From Lachnospiraceae bacterium (GTDB lineage: Bacteria > Bacillota > Clostridia > Lachnospirales > Lachnospiraceae): 32,037 nucleotides of DNA. Made by a program: the position numbers and the translations under genes. Under the pieces are notes generated by a model. It was not told the DNA's origin. It worked only from the letters and a program-made list of their open reading frames with translations, and did not search any database. The stretch covers positions 1-32,037 of the forward strand of contig JAFQCM010000077.1 of NCBI GenBank assembly GCA_017399445.1. Reading direction: 5' to 3'. Below are positions 21,679 through 30,450 of this stretch, in pieces; positions within the stretch are counted from its first letter, which is position 1; every line of letters begins with the position of its first letter.

Positions 21679-22800
21679 ATGAGAGTAGGACACAGAAAAC
21701 TGCTTGCTATGATGTCATCCGCATCAGCATTTTTGTTTCTTACAGCTTTTGCAGGAGTTGCTACTGATACACAGAATATTGTGTCACAGGTAGAAGTTCC
21801 AGCACAGACAGTAGAAGCTGAGGTACAGGAAGTTGAAGTACCAGAAACAATAGAAGCAGTCACAGAAACAGTAACGGTAACAGAGGCACCGGTAGAGGAA
21901 ACAAAGAATACGGTTCTAGAGGAAGCTGAAAATTCAGTTGAATGGGAAACAGTGGTTTTGGCAAATGTACAGGAATCACTGAATATCCGAGCAGAAGCCA
22001 GTGAGGAGTCTGAAATAGTTGGTAAACTTTATGCAGGTTGTAAAGGTTCCCTTCTGGAAAAGAAAGATGGATGGACAAAAATCTCATCTGGTGAAGTCGT
22101 TGGTTATGTAAAGGATGAATATGTATTAGTTGGAGAACCTGCAAAGGAACTAGCTGATGCAAAAGGCAACTTAATGGTTGAAGTAAACACAGAAACTCTT
22201 AGAGTAAGAGAAGATGCAACAGAAGAAGCCAAAGTTTTAGGACTTGTAGCAGCAGATGATAATTTAGTAGTGGCTGACAAGGAAATAAAAGATGGATGGA
22301 TTAAAGTGGATTTTGATGATGCACAGGGTTACGTATCTTTAGACTACGTCAATGTGGAATATTCCTTTGGTTCTGCAGTAACCATTGAAGAAGAATTAGC
22401 TGCACAGGCAGCAGTTCAAGCAGAAGCAGCAGGAGCTACTCAGGGAGAGGCAACATCACTTTCGAGTGATGATGTTACATTACTTGCAGCTATGATACAG
22501 TGTGAAGCTGGAAACGAATGTTTTGAAGGTAAAGTAGCAGTAGGAAATGTAATTCTTAATCGTGTAAACAGTGGATCTTATCCAAGTAGTATATATGGTG
22601 TAATTACAGCACCGGGACAGTTCCCACCTGCAACAAATGGAACACTTACCAGTGTTATGGCAAGGGGGATTTCAAGTGACTGCATTAAGGCAGCACAAAC
22701 AGCAATGTCTGGCGTAAACTATGTGGGCAGTGCAAAGCATTTCCGTTCTGTTTCCTCAGGATATACAGGAACAGTAATTGGAAATCACGTATTTTGGTAA
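21679..22800 (+). CDS. Secreted SleB/CwlJ-type cell-wall hydrolase with two SH3 domains
   Basis: 373 residues; ATG after GCAGGAGGCTAT. A signal peptide (about residues 1-28) and a Glu/Val/Thr-rich linker precede two bacterial SH3 domains (about 92-150, NVQESLNIRAEASEESEIVGKL; and 163-227, NTETLRVREDATEEAKVLGLV) that would bind peptidoglycan. Residues about 260-373 match Hydrolase_2: MIQCEAGNECFEGKVAVGNVILNRV carries the catalytic Glu, followed by PGQFPP and the C-terminal GSAKHFRS and NHVFW segments. Related SleB and CwlJ degrade spore cortex during germination, but versions with SH3 domains in Lachnospiraceae may act on vegetative wall. The two sigma-A promoters favour a vegetative role. Confidence 0.9.
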   Translation: MRVGHRKLLAMMSSASAFLFLTAFAGVATDTQNIVSQVEVPAQTVEAEVQEVEVPETIEAVTETVTVTEAPVEETKNTVLEEAENSVEWETVVLANVQESLNIRAEASEESEIVGKLYAGCKGSLLEKKDGWTKISSGEVVGYVKDEYVLVGEPAKELADAKGNLMVEVNTETLRVREDATEEAKVLGLVAADDNLVVADKEIKDGWIKVDFDDAQGYVSLDYVNVEYSFGSAVTIEEELAAQAAVQAEAAGATQGEATSLSSDDVTLLAAMIQCEAGNECFEGKVAVGNVILNRVNSGSYPSSIYGVITAPGQFPPATNGTLTSVMARGISSDCIKAAQTAMSGVNYVGSAKHFRSVSSGYTGTVIGNHVFW

Positions 22801-22833
22801 AATAAAAAATATTAGAATTGTGATATAAATGTA

Positions 22834-22878
22834 GACTGGAATCTCAGATGAATGTGCCGTTTGGGATTCCGGTCTTTT
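22834..22878 (+). terminator. Terminator after the cell-wall hydrolase gene
   Basis: GACTGGAATCTCA pairs with TGGGATTCCGGTC (G-T pairs allowed) and five T follow. Confidence 0.85.
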
Positions 22879-22883
22879 TCATA

Positions 22884-22912
22884 TTGTTTTGATTGTGAGA
22901 ATATAGTATAAT
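22884..22912 (+). promoter_or_regulatory. Sigma-A promoter of the nfeD-SPFH operon
   Basis: TTGTTT, 17 bases, TATAAT, about 30 bases before the start codon at 22944. Confidence 0.75.
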
Positions 22913-22943
22913 GACAAATATACAAAAAAGAGGAGGGAGAGTA

Positions 22944-23387
22944 ATGGAAGGACTAGCAATTATGTGGCTGATAATTCTTGTGATTATGGTCATAATAGAA
23001 ATAGCCACAATGGGACTTGCCACTATCTGGTTTGCAGGTGGAGCCGTGGTAGCGTTTTTACTTGCAGTGTTTGGTGTTCCTTTTAAGATTCAGGTGGTAG
23101 TATTTTTAGTAGTATCCTTTGTGATGCTGGCTGCTACAAGACCAATTGCCGTGAAGCATTTGAACTTAAAGAGAACAAAAACCAATATTGATGACCTGGT
23201 AGGAAAACATGCAATTGTAAGTAAAGAAATCAATAACATGAAAGGGGAAGGCCAGATTGTTCTTGGAGGGATTGAGTGGACTGCCCGAAGTACTGAAGAA
23301 GAAACAATAATTTCCGTGGATACCGAAGTGGAAATAGTGGAAATTAAAGGAGTAAAAGCAATTGTTAAACCAATGAAAGCATCATAA
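22944..23387 (+). CDS. NfeD-like membrane protein with OB-fold domain
   Basis: 147 residues from the ATG at 22944, chosen because AGAGGAGGGAG lies upstream; an in-frame ATG at 22911 overlaps the promoter -10. Membrane helices cover residues about 4-65 (IMWLIILVIMVIIEIATMGLATIWFAGG and a second pair). The C-terminal part (about 80-147, DDLVGKHAIVSKEINNMKGEGQIVLGGIEWTARS) is the NfeD OB-fold. This short form lacks the ClpP-like protease domain. NfeD proteins are almost always paired with an SPFH protein, and here one follows after 43 bases; together they are thought to organise membrane microdomains. Confidence 0.9.
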   Translation: MEGLAIMWLIILVIMVIIEIATMGLATIWFAGGAVVAFLLAVFGVPFKIQVVVFLVVSFVMLAATRPIAVKHLNLKRTKTNIDDLVGKHAIVSKEINNMKGEGQIVLGGIEWTARSTEEETIISVDTEVEIVEIKGVKAIVKPMKAS

Positions 23388-23430
23388 AAAGCAAAAGATG
23401 GAAATTTGAAAGAGGGAAAGGGAAAGAAAG

Positions 23431-24351
23431 ATGGCATTTTATATTTTAATAACATTTATTGTAATCGTTTTAATTATATTAGTTTCTAATGTGAAAATCG
23501 TACCTCAGGCAGAGGCATATATTCTGGAACGTTTAGGTGGTTATCAGGCAACCTGGTCTGTAGGACTTCATGTAAAGATTCCGTTTATTGACAGAGTAGC
23601 AAAGAAAGTTCCGTTAAAAGAACAGGTCGTAGACTTTGCACCACAGCCTGTTATTACAAAAGATAACGTAACTATGCGAATTGATACAGTAGTATTTTTC
23701 CAAATTACAGATCCAAAATTATTTACGTATGGAGTAGAAAATCCATTAATGGCAATTGAAAATTTAACAGCTACTACACTTCGTAATATCATTGGTGATC
23801 TGGAATTGGATCAAACTTTAACATCAAGGGAAACTATTAACACAAAAATGCGTGCATCTTTAGACGTGGCAACTGACCCATGGGGAATAAAAGTAAACCG
23901 TGTAGAACTTAAAAACATTATTCCACCAGCAACTATTCAGGAAGCCATGGAAAAACAGATGAAGGCAGATAGAGAACGTAGAGAAGCCATTCTTCGTGCA
24001 GAAGGTGAAAAGAAATCAACGATTCTGGTAGCGGAAGGTCACAAACAGGAAGCAATCCTGGATGCAGAAGCAGAAAAGCAGGCTGCCATTCTTCGTGCAG
24101 AAGCTAAGAAAGAAGCAATGATTCGTGAAGCAGAAGGTAAAGCGGAAGCTATCTTAAAAGTACAGCAGGCGAATGCTGACGGTCTTCGTTTCTTAAAAGA
24201 GGCTGCTCCGGATGCAGCAGTATTACAACTTAAGAGTTTAGAAGCCTTTGCAAAAGCAGCAGATGGTCAGGCAACCAAAATTATTATTCCTTCTGAAATT
24301 CAGGGGATTGCAGGTCTTGCAAAATCTGTGGTGGAAGTTGCAGAGAAATAG
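23431..24351 (+). CDS. SPFH/band-7 (stomatin-like) membrane protein
   Basis: 306 residues; ATG after GGGAAAGAAAG. An N-terminal membrane helix (residues about 3-19) is followed by the SPFH domain (VPQAEAYILERLGGYQATWSVGLHVKIPFID, then TKDNVTMRIDTVVFFQITDP). A long Ala/Glu/Lys-rich coiled coil follows (about residues 165-250, with several RAEGEKK/AEAEKQAAI-like heptads), and a C-terminal region ends QATKIIIPSEIQGIAGLAKSV. It should form a large ring oligomer on the membrane, in the QmcA/stomatin class, and is paired with the NfeD protein upstream. Confidence 0.94.
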   Translation: MAFYILITFIVIVLIILVSNVKIVPQAEAYILERLGGYQATWSVGLHVKIPFIDRVAKKVPLKEQVVDFAPQPVITKDNVTMRIDTVVFFQITDPKLFTYGVENPLMAIENLTATTLRNIIGDLELDQTLTSRETINTKMRASLDVATDPWGIKVNRVELKNIIPPATIQEAMEKQMKADRERREAILRAEGEKKSTILVAEGHKQEAILDAEAEKQAAILRAEAKKEAMIREAEGKAEAILKVQQANADGLRFLKEAAPDAAVLQLKSLEAFAKAADGQATKIIIPSEIQGIAGLAKSVVEVAEK

Positions 24352-24406
24352 AATAATTGTAATCCCACGCAAAAATGTATATAATTTAGAATAGTGGAGT
24401 GAAAAA

Positions 24407-25585
24407 ATGGAACTGGCAATTGATATTACAAAAGAGTATGGACTTGTACTTGAGGGTGGTGGTGCAAGGGGAGCTTACCAGATTGGTGCATGGCATGCCT
24501 TGCAGGAAGCCGGAGTAAAAATCAATGCAGTAGCAGGAACTTCTGTAGGAGCCTTAAACGGAGCTTTGATTTGCATGGGAGATTTGCAGGCAGCAGAAAA
24601 TATCTGGAAAACTATCAGCCATTCCAAAGTAATGGAGGTTGATGAGGAAAAAGTAGCTGCTCTTTTTGATGGAAGTGCTAAATTAACTGATTGGATACAG
24701 GCAGTTTTTCAGTATACCTCAGAAGGTGGCGCAGATATTACTCCCTTAAAGGAATTGATTGCTGATGCTGTGGATGAGCAGAAAATAAAAGAAGGAACCA
24801 TTGCTTTTTACTTGCACACCTTTTCTTTGGATGAGATGAAAGAATTGGATGTGGATGTAAAAGAAATTGAAGATGGTTTATTACCGGATTTTTTACTGGC
24901 AAGTGCATATCTTCCAGTATTTAAACATGAAAAGCTTCATGGGAAAAGCTATATGGACCCGGGAATTATTAATAATGTTCCGTTAGATTCTTTGGTCAAC
25001 AGGGGATATAAAGATATCATTATTCTACGAATTTTTGGACCAGGGAGATATCGGCAGGTAGAATTAACCGATGATGTAACTGTATACAGCGTGGAGCCAA
25101 GAGTAAATCTTGGGAACATATTAAATTTTGATTCCAAAAAGAGTATCAATAATATGAAAATAGGTTACTATGATACTCAAAGGATGTTGTATAATCTATC
25201 CGGCAGAATTTATTATATTGATGAAAAGGAAAAAGAGTGTTATTATTTAAAACAGCTTATAGAAATTGATGAGCAGGTAATGGAATATGTGAATAACGCA
25301 TATACTGCTTCAAGCAATAAATCTGTTTACAGAGAATATACAGAAGAAACCTTAGATGCTATTGCCCAAGTATTACGCTTAAAGAAATATGATTATAAAG
25401 ATTTGTATCTATCTATATTGGAAGCCACGGCAAAGCTTTTTAAGATACAAAAATATAATATATACACAGTAGAAGAGCTAATTACTGCTATTAGAGAGAA
25501 AGAAATTCAAGAACCTCTGCCTCCATTTGTTTATATCATTTTAGACAGACTGCCAAAGGAAGAGGAAACAGAAGAACAGAAATGA
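24407..25585 (+). CDS. Patatin-like phospholipase
   Basis: 392 residues; ATG after AGTGGAGTGAAAAA. The oxyanion loop GGGARGAY, the nucleophile motif GTSVG (Ser46) and the dyad Asp184 (in YMDPGIINNVP) are present, so the enzyme should be active. The usual D-G-G/A motif is D-P-G here. Residues 1-240 form the hydrolase domain; the last 150 residues are helical and charged, ending in an acidic tail, and I recognise no domain in them. Bacterial members hydrolyse acyl esters of phospholipids and are cytoplasmic unless secreted; no signal is present. It is 55 bases after the SPFH gene and 30 before argF. Confidence 0.88.
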   Translation: MELAIDITKEYGLVLEGGGARGAYQIGAWHALQEAGVKINAVAGTSVGALNGALICMGDLQAAENIWKTISHSKVMEVDEEKVAALFDGSAKLTDWIQAVFQYTSEGGADITPLKELIADAVDEQKIKEGTIAFYLHTFSLDEMKELDVDVKEIEDGLLPDFLLASAYLPVFKHEKLHGKSYMDPGIINNVPLDSLVNRGYKDIIILRIFGPGRYRQVELTDDVTVYSVEPRVNLGNILNFDSKKSINNMKIGYYDTQRMLYNLSGRIYYIDEKEKECYYLKQLIEIDEQVMEYVNNAYTASSNKSVYREYTEETLDAIAQVLRLKKYDYKDLYLSILEATAKLFKIQKYNIYTVEELITAIREKEIQEPLPPFVYIILDRLPKEEETEEQK

Positions 25586-25615
25586 AGTCAGAAGACGGAT
25601 TAAGGAGGAAGCAAG

Positions 25616-26560
25616 ATGAACTTAAAAGGACGTAACTTTTTAACACTGAAGGACTTTACACCGGAAGAAATCATGTATTTGATTGATTTGGCTGCAGATT
25701 TAAAAGCAAAAAAGAAACAGGGTATTTTAGGAAACAGCTTAAAAGGGAAAAACATTGCGTTAATTTTTGAAAAACCTTCTACAAGAACACGTTGTGCCTT
25801 TACAGTTGCATGTAATGATGAAGGTGGAAATCCAGAATATCTTGGAAAAAATGAAATTCAGTTAGGACATAAGGAAAGTGTGGAAGATACTGCAAGAGTG
25901 TTAGGAAGAATGTTTGATGGAATTGAATTCCGTGGGTTCAAGCACAGTACTGTAGAAAAACTGGCTGAGTACAGTGGTGTGCCAGTATGGAATGGTCTGA
26001 CAGATGACTACCATCCAACACAGATTCTGGCGGATTTTTTAACAATAAAAGAACATTTTGGATATTTAAAGGGAATCCATTTTGTATATCTTGGTGATGG
26101 ACGTAATAATATGGCAAACAGTCTTATGATTGGTTCTGGGAAATTAGGTCTTCACTTTACCATTGTAGCTCCAAAAGAATTATGGCCACAGGAAGATTTG
26201 GTAGCATTAACAAAAGAATATGCAAAAGAATCCGGTGGAAGCATTACACTTACAGATTCTTTAGATGGTGTAAAAGATGCAGATGTACTTTATACTGATG
26301 TATGGGTTTCTATGGGTGAGGAAGAAAAATCACAGGAAAGAATTGCTCTTTTAAAGGATTACCAGGTAAATACAGAACTTATGAACCGTACAGGAAAAGA
26401 TTCTACTGTATTCTTACATTGTCTCCCGGCAGTAAAAGGATATGAAGTAACAGAAGAAGTCTTTGAATCTTCTAAATCATTGGTATTTGATGAAGCAGAA
26501 AATCGTATGCATACCATTAAAGCAGTGATGGTAGCTACGCTTGGTGAGGATAATGAATAA
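25616..26560 (+). CDS. argF: Ornithine carbamoyltransferase
   Basis: 314 residues; ATG after AAGGAGGAAGCAAG. It joins carbamoyl phosphate and ornithine to citrulline in arginine synthesis, as a cytoplasmic trimer. The carbamoyl-phosphate loop STRTR is at 55-59, and a second site lies at RGFKHSTVE. The ornithine-specific motif HCLPAV occurs near residue 275, where aspartate carbamoyltransferases differ. The DDYHPTQ block is standard. Other arginine genes are not in the window, and the catabolic form (arginine deiminase operon) cannot be excluded, though no arcA or arcC is nearby. The stop overlaps the next start. Confidence 0.93.
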   Translation: MNLKGRNFLTLKDFTPEEIMYLIDLAADLKAKKKQGILGNSLKGKNIALIFEKPSTRTRCAFTVACNDEGGNPEYLGKNEIQLGHKESVEDTARVLGRMFDGIEFRGFKHSTVEKLAEYSGVPVWNGLTDDYHPTQILADFLTIKEHFGYLKGIHFVYLGDGRNNMANSLMIGSGKLGLHFTIVAPKELWPQEDLVALTKEYAKESGGSITLTDSLDGVKDADVLYTDVWVSMGEEEKSQERIALLKDYQVNTELMNRTGKDSTVFLHCLPAVKGYEVTEEVFESSKSLVFDEAENRMHTIKAVMVATLGEDNE

Positions 26561-26813
26561 AATTACAGAAAAAGATATTCAAACCATAGATTGTGTCAAT
26601 CTTTTTGTAGGAATTATTATTATACTGGCGGCAATTTTTACTTTTTGGAATGGAGCAGTAAAAACATTTATGTTTCCGGTTATCTTTGTGTTGGGCTCCT
26701 TTATGAATTGTATGTGGGGCGTAAAAAAAGCAGGAGTAAATAAGCCGGTAGCCATTGGATGTTTTGGCATAGCTGCCATGCTGTTTGTAGTAGCATCTTT
26801 GCAGGCAATTTAG
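26553..26813 (+). CDS. Small three-helix membrane protein of unknown function
   Basis: 86 residues; the ATG (26553) overlaps the argF stop and has GGTGAGGAT upstream, so it is translationally coupled. After a charged N-terminus ([14 protein letters not shown]) come three hydrophobic segments, near residues 17-34 ([18 protein letters not shown]), 39-55 and 66-84 ([20 protein letters not shown]). I recognise no family. The role is unknown. Confidence 0.75.
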   Translation: MNKITEKDIQTIDCVNLFVGIIIILAAIFTFWNGAVKTFMFPVIFVLGSFMNCMWGVKKAGVNKPVAIGCFGIAAMLFVVASLQAI

Positions 26814-26829
26814 TTTTGAGATTGATAAA

Positions 26830-26860
26830 CTAGTATAGCATTTTCGAAATGCTATACTAG
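26830..26860. promoter_or_regulatory. Perfect 14-bp inverted repeat upstream of birA
   Basis: CTAGTATAGCATTT, TCG, AAATGCTATACTAG: both 14-base arms match exactly. It lies 22 bases before the birA start and has no U-tract, so it is a poor intrinsic terminator. Each arm contains a TATACT-like -10 (TGC-TATACT on plus). A bidirectional promoter, an operator or an mRNA hairpin are all possible. The right arm lies in the 16-mer shared with the dnaE promoter. Confidence 0.7.
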
Positions 26861-26881
26861 AAGTAAGAAAGAGGACAGATT

Positions 26882-27742
26882 TTGGAAGAGATAAAAGAAA
26901 CAGAGTCTTTATGGGAAAATCCTCCGACGGAAGATATGATAAGGAAAGACAGGATTGCAGGACATCCCTCTACAAGGTGGGCTGCCAACCGAATATATTG
27001 TTATAAAGAAACTGATTCCACCAATATTCGAGCAAAAAATCTGGCTTTACAAGGTGCCAGTCATGGAACCTTAGTGGTAGCAGAGAGCCAGACTCAGGGA
27101 AGAGGACGACGTGGAAGAGTTTGGGAATCACTTCAGGGAGATTCTATTTATATGACAATTATTTTAAGACCGTCCATTTCTCCGTCCAAAGCGTCTATGC
27201 TAACATTAGTTATGGCGTATAGTGTGGCGGAAAGTCTTAAAGAATTGTATGGTGAAAAATCAGGGAACATTCAGATTAAATGGCCTAACGATATTGTATG
27301 CAATAAAAAGAAAGTAACTGGTATTTTAACAGAAATGAGTGCAGAGGTAGATCAGATAAATTATGTTATCATTGGAGTTGGACTTAATTTGAATTTCACA
27401 GAAATACCAGAAGAATTAAAGGAAAAGGCCACTTCCCTTTTTCTGGAAACAGGAATAAAACAAGAACGTAATCAAGTAATTGCCAAAATAATGGAACACT
27501 TTGAAAAGGATTATGAGAATTTTTTCCAGAGTGGTAATTTGAAATTTTTACAGGAAGACTATGAAAAGCTTTTGGTAAACAAGAATACCCAGGTACGGGT
27601 ACTGGATGCCAAAGGTGATTATGAAGGAATTGCCAGAGGCATCAATGAAGAAGGAGAACTTTTAATAGAAAAGGATGGCAGAATCATTCCTGTCTATGCA
27701 GGAGAAGTGTCTGTCAGAGGAATATATGGATATGTTGAATGA
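26882..27742 (+). CDS. birA: Biotin-[acetyl-CoA-carboxylase] ligase lacking a DNA-binding domain
   Basis: 286 residues; TTG start with AGAGGA upstream. It activates biotin with ATP and attaches it to the biotin carboxyl carrier. The catalytic motif GRGRRGR (73-79), KWPND (133-137) and the ESQTQGRG and VGLNLNF blocks are complete. The C-terminal SH3-like domain (RVLDAKGDYEGIARGINEEGELLIE) is present. The N-terminus holds about 35 residues with no winged helix, so this is a group I ligase that cannot itself repress biotin genes. The next gene overlaps its end by 17 bases. Confidence 0.93.
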   Translation: MEEIKETESLWENPPTEDMIRKDRIAGHPSTRWAANRIYCYKETDSTNIRAKNLALQGASHGTLVVAESQTQGRGRRGRVWESLQGDSIYMTIILRPSISPSKASMLTLVMAYSVAESLKELYGEKSGNIQIKWPNDIVCNKKKVTGILTEMSAEVDQINYVIIGVGLNLNFTEIPEELKEKATSLFLETGIKQERNQVIAKIMEHFEKDYENFFQSGNLKFLQEDYEKLLVNKNTQVRVLDAKGDYEGIARGINEEGELLIEKDGRIIPVYAGEVSVRGIYGYVE

Positions 27743-28094
27743 AAATAACGTATTGTGTGCAGCCAGCACATATGAACAAAAATATTATTTTAACCAGAGA
27801 TTTGATGCTTTGCCAACAGGGATTAAAGAAGAGCTTCAGATTATGTCAGTACTTTTTACAGAAGAAGTAGGTGGAATATTTAGCCTCGTGTATGATGATG
27901 AGGGAAACCTTATGCTGGAAACAGAGGCGGATGAGGAAGATATTCTTTATGATGAAATTGGTAGTGCTCTGAAAGTAAAACAGCTTCAGGAAACAAAGAA
28001 AGAATTGTTTGAATCTTTAGAACTTTTTTATAAGACATTTGTCCTTCATAAAGATATTGGAGAACTGCTTGCAGAAGTACAGGAGGAAGAATAG
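27726..28094 (+). CDS. Conserved hypothetical acidic protein between birA and coaX
   Basis: 122 residues from the ATG at 27726, which has AGAGGA before it; the frame continues further upstream but only as a shadow of birA. A second ATG lies two codons on. The protein starts MDMLNENNVLCAASTYEQKYYFN and is rich in Glu and Asp, with QEEE-like acidic ends and no signal peptide or membrane segment. I do not recognise a family. It overlaps birA and its stop abuts the coaX start, so it is cotranslated with both and probably a conserved member of the block. Confidence 0.75.
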   Translation: MDMLNENNVLCAASTYEQKYYFNQRFDALPTGIKEELQIMSVLFTEEVGGIFSLVYDDEGNLMLETEADEEDILYDEIGSALKVKQLQETKKELFESLELFYKTFVLHKDIGELLAEVQEEE

Positions 28095-28865
28095 ATGTTA
28101 CTAGTAGTTGATGTAGGAAATACAAATATTACACTGGGGGTATTTGAAAAAGAAGAATTGCTTACCACATTTCGCCTCACAACGAAAATGGCAAGAACCT
28201 CCGATGAATATGGAATTACTATCTGCAATATGATAGAACGGAATGGACTGAAAGTAGAAGATATTGATGGAATTGTAATTGCATCCGTAGTACCAAATGT
28301 GATGCATTCTTTTAATAATGCTATTGTAAAATATTTTGGAAAGACTCCACTAATTGTAGGACCAGGAGTGAAAACTGGAATTAAAGTAGCTACTGAAAAT
28401 CCAAGACAGATTGGAGCAGACAGAATTGTAGATGCAGTAGCAGCTTACAGCATTTATAAAGGACCGGTTATTGTGATTGATTTTGGAACGGCTACTACTT
28501 ATGATTTGGTGTCAGGAGAAGGAAGCTTTGTATCAGGAATCACTGCACCAGGAATCCGTACAGCAGCAGAAGCTTTGTGGGAAAAAGCAGCAAAACTTCC
28601 AGAAATTGAAATTTGCAAACCAAAGTCTATTCTTGCAAGAGAAACAATCAGCAGTATGCAGGCAGGTCTGGTATACGGGCAGATTGGACAAACAGAATAT
28701 ATTGTAAACCAGATGAAGAAGGAATGTGGTTATGAAAACGTTAAAACAGTAGCAACTGGTGGACTTGGAAAACTGATTGCTCAGGAAACAGATGTCATTG
28801 ATATCTACGATTCTATGCTGACACTTCATGGTTTAAGAATTATTTATAACAAAAATATGGAATAG
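28095..28865 (+). CDS. coaX: Type III pantothenate kinase
   Basis: 256 residues; ATG after AGGAGGAAGAATAG. It phosphorylates pantothenate, the first step of CoA synthesis, using the ASKHA fold. The phosphate motif [12 protein letters not shown] (residues about 5-16), the pantothenate-site [12 protein letters not shown], the second phosphate region [11 protein letters not shown] and the C-terminal ATGGLGKLI are all in order. Type III kinases need a monovalent cation and are not feedback-inhibited by CoA. Length fits the family. Confidence 0.96.
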   Translation: MLLVVDVGNTNITLGVFEKEELLTTFRLTTKMARTSDEYGITICNMIERNGLKVEDIDGIVIASVVPNVMHSFNNAIVKYFGKTPLIVGPGVKTGIKVATENPRQIGADRIVDAVAAYSIYKGPVIVIDFGTATTYDLVSGEGSFVSGITAPGIRTAAEALWEKAAKLPEIEICKPKSILARETISSMQAGLVYGQIGQTEYIVNQMKKECGYENVKTVATGGLGKLIAQETDVIDIYDSMLTLHGLRIIYNKNME

Positions 28866-28888
28866 GATATAAATGGAATAGGATATAA
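28857..28888 (+). repeat. Perfect 16-bp tandem duplication at the coaX-dusB junction
   Basis: ATGGAATAGGATATAA occurs twice in direct succession. The first copy contains the last coaX codons and stop (ATG GAA TAG); the second ends next to the dusB start codon and supplies its AGGATATAAG ribosome-site region. The copies are identical, so the event is recent or selected. Confidence 0.9.
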
Positions 28889-28889
28889 G

Positions 28890-29849
28890 ATGAAACTTAA
28901 AATTGGCAATGTTACATTAGAAAATAATGTGGTACTGGCACCAATGGCAGGGGTAACAGACCTGCCTTTTCGTCTGCTTTGCAAAGAGCAGGGAGCAGGA
29001 TTAATCTGCATGGAAATGGTAAGTGCCAAGGCGATTTATTATAATAATAAAAACACACTGGAATTATTGGAAATCCATGAAAAGGAATGTCCGGTGTCCT
29101 TACAGTTTTTTGGCTCAGATCCCAAAATTATGGGAGAAATGGCAAAAAAGATTGAGGAAAGACCATTTTCCATTCTGGATATTAATATGGGCTGTCCGGT
29201 ACCTAAGGTGGTAAATAACCACGAAGGCTCCGCTTTAATGAAAAATCCTAAACTGGCAGAAGAGATTGTAAGAAGTGTGGTAAAATCTATTGAAAAGCCT
29301 GTTACTGTAAAAATCCGAAAAGGCTTTGATGATGACCATGTGAATGCAGTAGAAATGGCAAAACGAATGGAAGATGCAGGAGCCAGTGCCATTGCAGTTC
29401 ATGGAAGAACTAGAGAGCAATATTATTCCGGCAAAGCAGACTGGGATATTATCCGACAGGTAAAAGAAGCGGTGACGATTCCTGTTATTGGAAATGGTGA
29501 TATTTTTACTCCGGAAGATGGTGAGCATATGCTAAAGGAAACAGGATGCGATGGAATCATGGTAGGAAGAGGTGCCAGAGGAAATCCATGGATATTTCAT
29601 GAAATAAATGCATATCTTGAAACAGGGGAAAAGATTTCCCGTCCTACAGCACAGGAAATTAAGGAAATGATAGAAAAACATGCCGGCTTGCAGTTAAAGT
29701 ATAAAGGAGAATATACAGCGGTAAGGGAGATGCGAAAGCATATTTCCTGGTATACCGGGGGACTTCCACATTCAGCGGCTCTTAGGGCGGCAGTAAATAC
29801 TGCGGAAACTATGGAGAAACTCCAACAATTACTTGACGAATGGCTATAG
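28890..29849 (+). CDS. dusB: tRNA-dihydrouridine synthase (DusB type)
   Basis: 319 residues; ATG with AGGATATAAG upstream. It reduces specific uridines of the tRNA D-loop with FMN and NADPH. The FMN-binding TIM barrel begins NVVLAPMAGVTDLPFR. The catalytic Cys lies in NMGCPVPKVVNNHEGSALMKNP. HGRTREQYYSGKADW, IPVIGNGDIF and MVGRGARGNPWIF are the substrate and phosphate-binding segments, and the C-terminal helical domain is present. It carries the promoter of greA in its last codons. Confidence 0.95.
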   Translation: MKLKIGNVTLENNVVLAPMAGVTDLPFRLLCKEQGAGLICMEMVSAKAIYYNNKNTLELLEIHEKECPVSLQFFGSDPKIMGEMAKKIEERPFSILDINMGCPVPKVVNNHEGSALMKNPKLAEEIVRSVVKSIEKPVTVKIRKGFDDDHVNAVEMAKRMEDAGASAIAVHGRTREQYYSGKADWDIIRQVKEAVTIPVIGNGDIFTPEDGEHMLKETGCDGIMVGRGARGNPWIFHEINAYLETGEKISRPTAQEIKEMIEKHAGLQLKYKGEYTAVREMRKHISWYTGGLPHSAALRAAVNTAETMEKLQQLLDEWL

Positions 29850-29861
29850 TTGTTTTATAAT
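29833..29861 (+). promoter_or_regulatory. Sigma-A promoter of greA-lysS inside the end of dusB
   Basis: TTGACG, 17 bases, TATAAT. The -35 lies in the last codons of dusB. The expected start is near 29868, about 90 bases before greA. Confidence 0.85.
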
Positions 29862-29897
29862 ATTAAGACTGTTGAAATTTGGAAAAAGGTAAGAGTA

Positions 29898-29934
29898 CCG
29901 GTTATAAAAGGAAATATTGGAATTTTATATCCGG
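29898..29934 (+). promoter_or_regulatory. Leader hairpin of greA
   Basis: CCGGTTATAAAA pairs with TTTTATATCCGG (11 of 12) across a 13-base loop, followed by no T run. It lies in the 5' leader between the promoter and the ribosome site. A stabilising or regulatory role is possible but not shown. Confidence 0.5.
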
Positions 29935-29956
29935 AAATTGGAAAGGGTGAAATAAA

Positions 29957-30439
29957 ATGAGCGAAAAGAAAAATCTTTTAACATATGAGGGACTTAAAAA
30001 TTTAGAGGACGAACTTCAGGAATTAAAAACAGTAAAAAGAAAAGAAGTTGCAGAGAAAATTAAGGAAGCCAGAGAACAGGGTGACTTATCCGAAAATGCA
30101 GAATATGATGCTGCAAAAGATGAACAGAGAGATATTGAAGCAAGAATTGAAGAAATCGAAAAAATCTTAAAGAATGCAGAAGTTGTAGTAGAAGATGAAG
30201 TAGATTTAGATAAAATCAATGTTGGATGCCGCGTTAAGGTATTTGATATGGAATTTGATGAAGAAGTAGAATTTAGAATTGTAGGTTCTACAGAAGCAAA
30301 CAGCTTACAGGGAAAAATTTCTAATGAATCACCAGTAGGGCATGCATTAATCGGTTCCAGAGTAGGCGATGTAGTAAATGTAGAAACACAGGCTGGAATT
30401 ATCCAGTATAAGGTATTAGAAATCCAGAGATCAAACTAA
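29957..30439 (+). CDS. greA: Transcription elongation factor GreA
   Basis: 160 residues, the usual length; ATG after AAAGGGTGAAATAAA. The N-terminal coiled coil (about 10-75) carries the acidic tip [16 protein letters not shown], whose Asp and Glu coordinate the second magnesium in the RNA polymerase secondary channel and trigger transcript cleavage. The C-terminal FKBP-like domain (about 80-158) includes [11 protein letters not shown] and [22 protein letters not shown]. It is cotranscribed with lysS, 11 bases downstream. Confidence 0.97.
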   Translation: MSEKKNLLTYEGLKNLEDELQELKTVKRKEVAEKIKEAREQGDLSENAEYDAAKDEQRDIEARIEEIEKILKNAEVVVEDEVDLDKINVGCRVKVFDMEFDEEVEFRIVGSTEANSLQGKISNESPVGHALIGSRVGDVVNVETQAGIIQYKVLEIQRSN

Positions 30440-30450
30440 GGAGTGGAATC

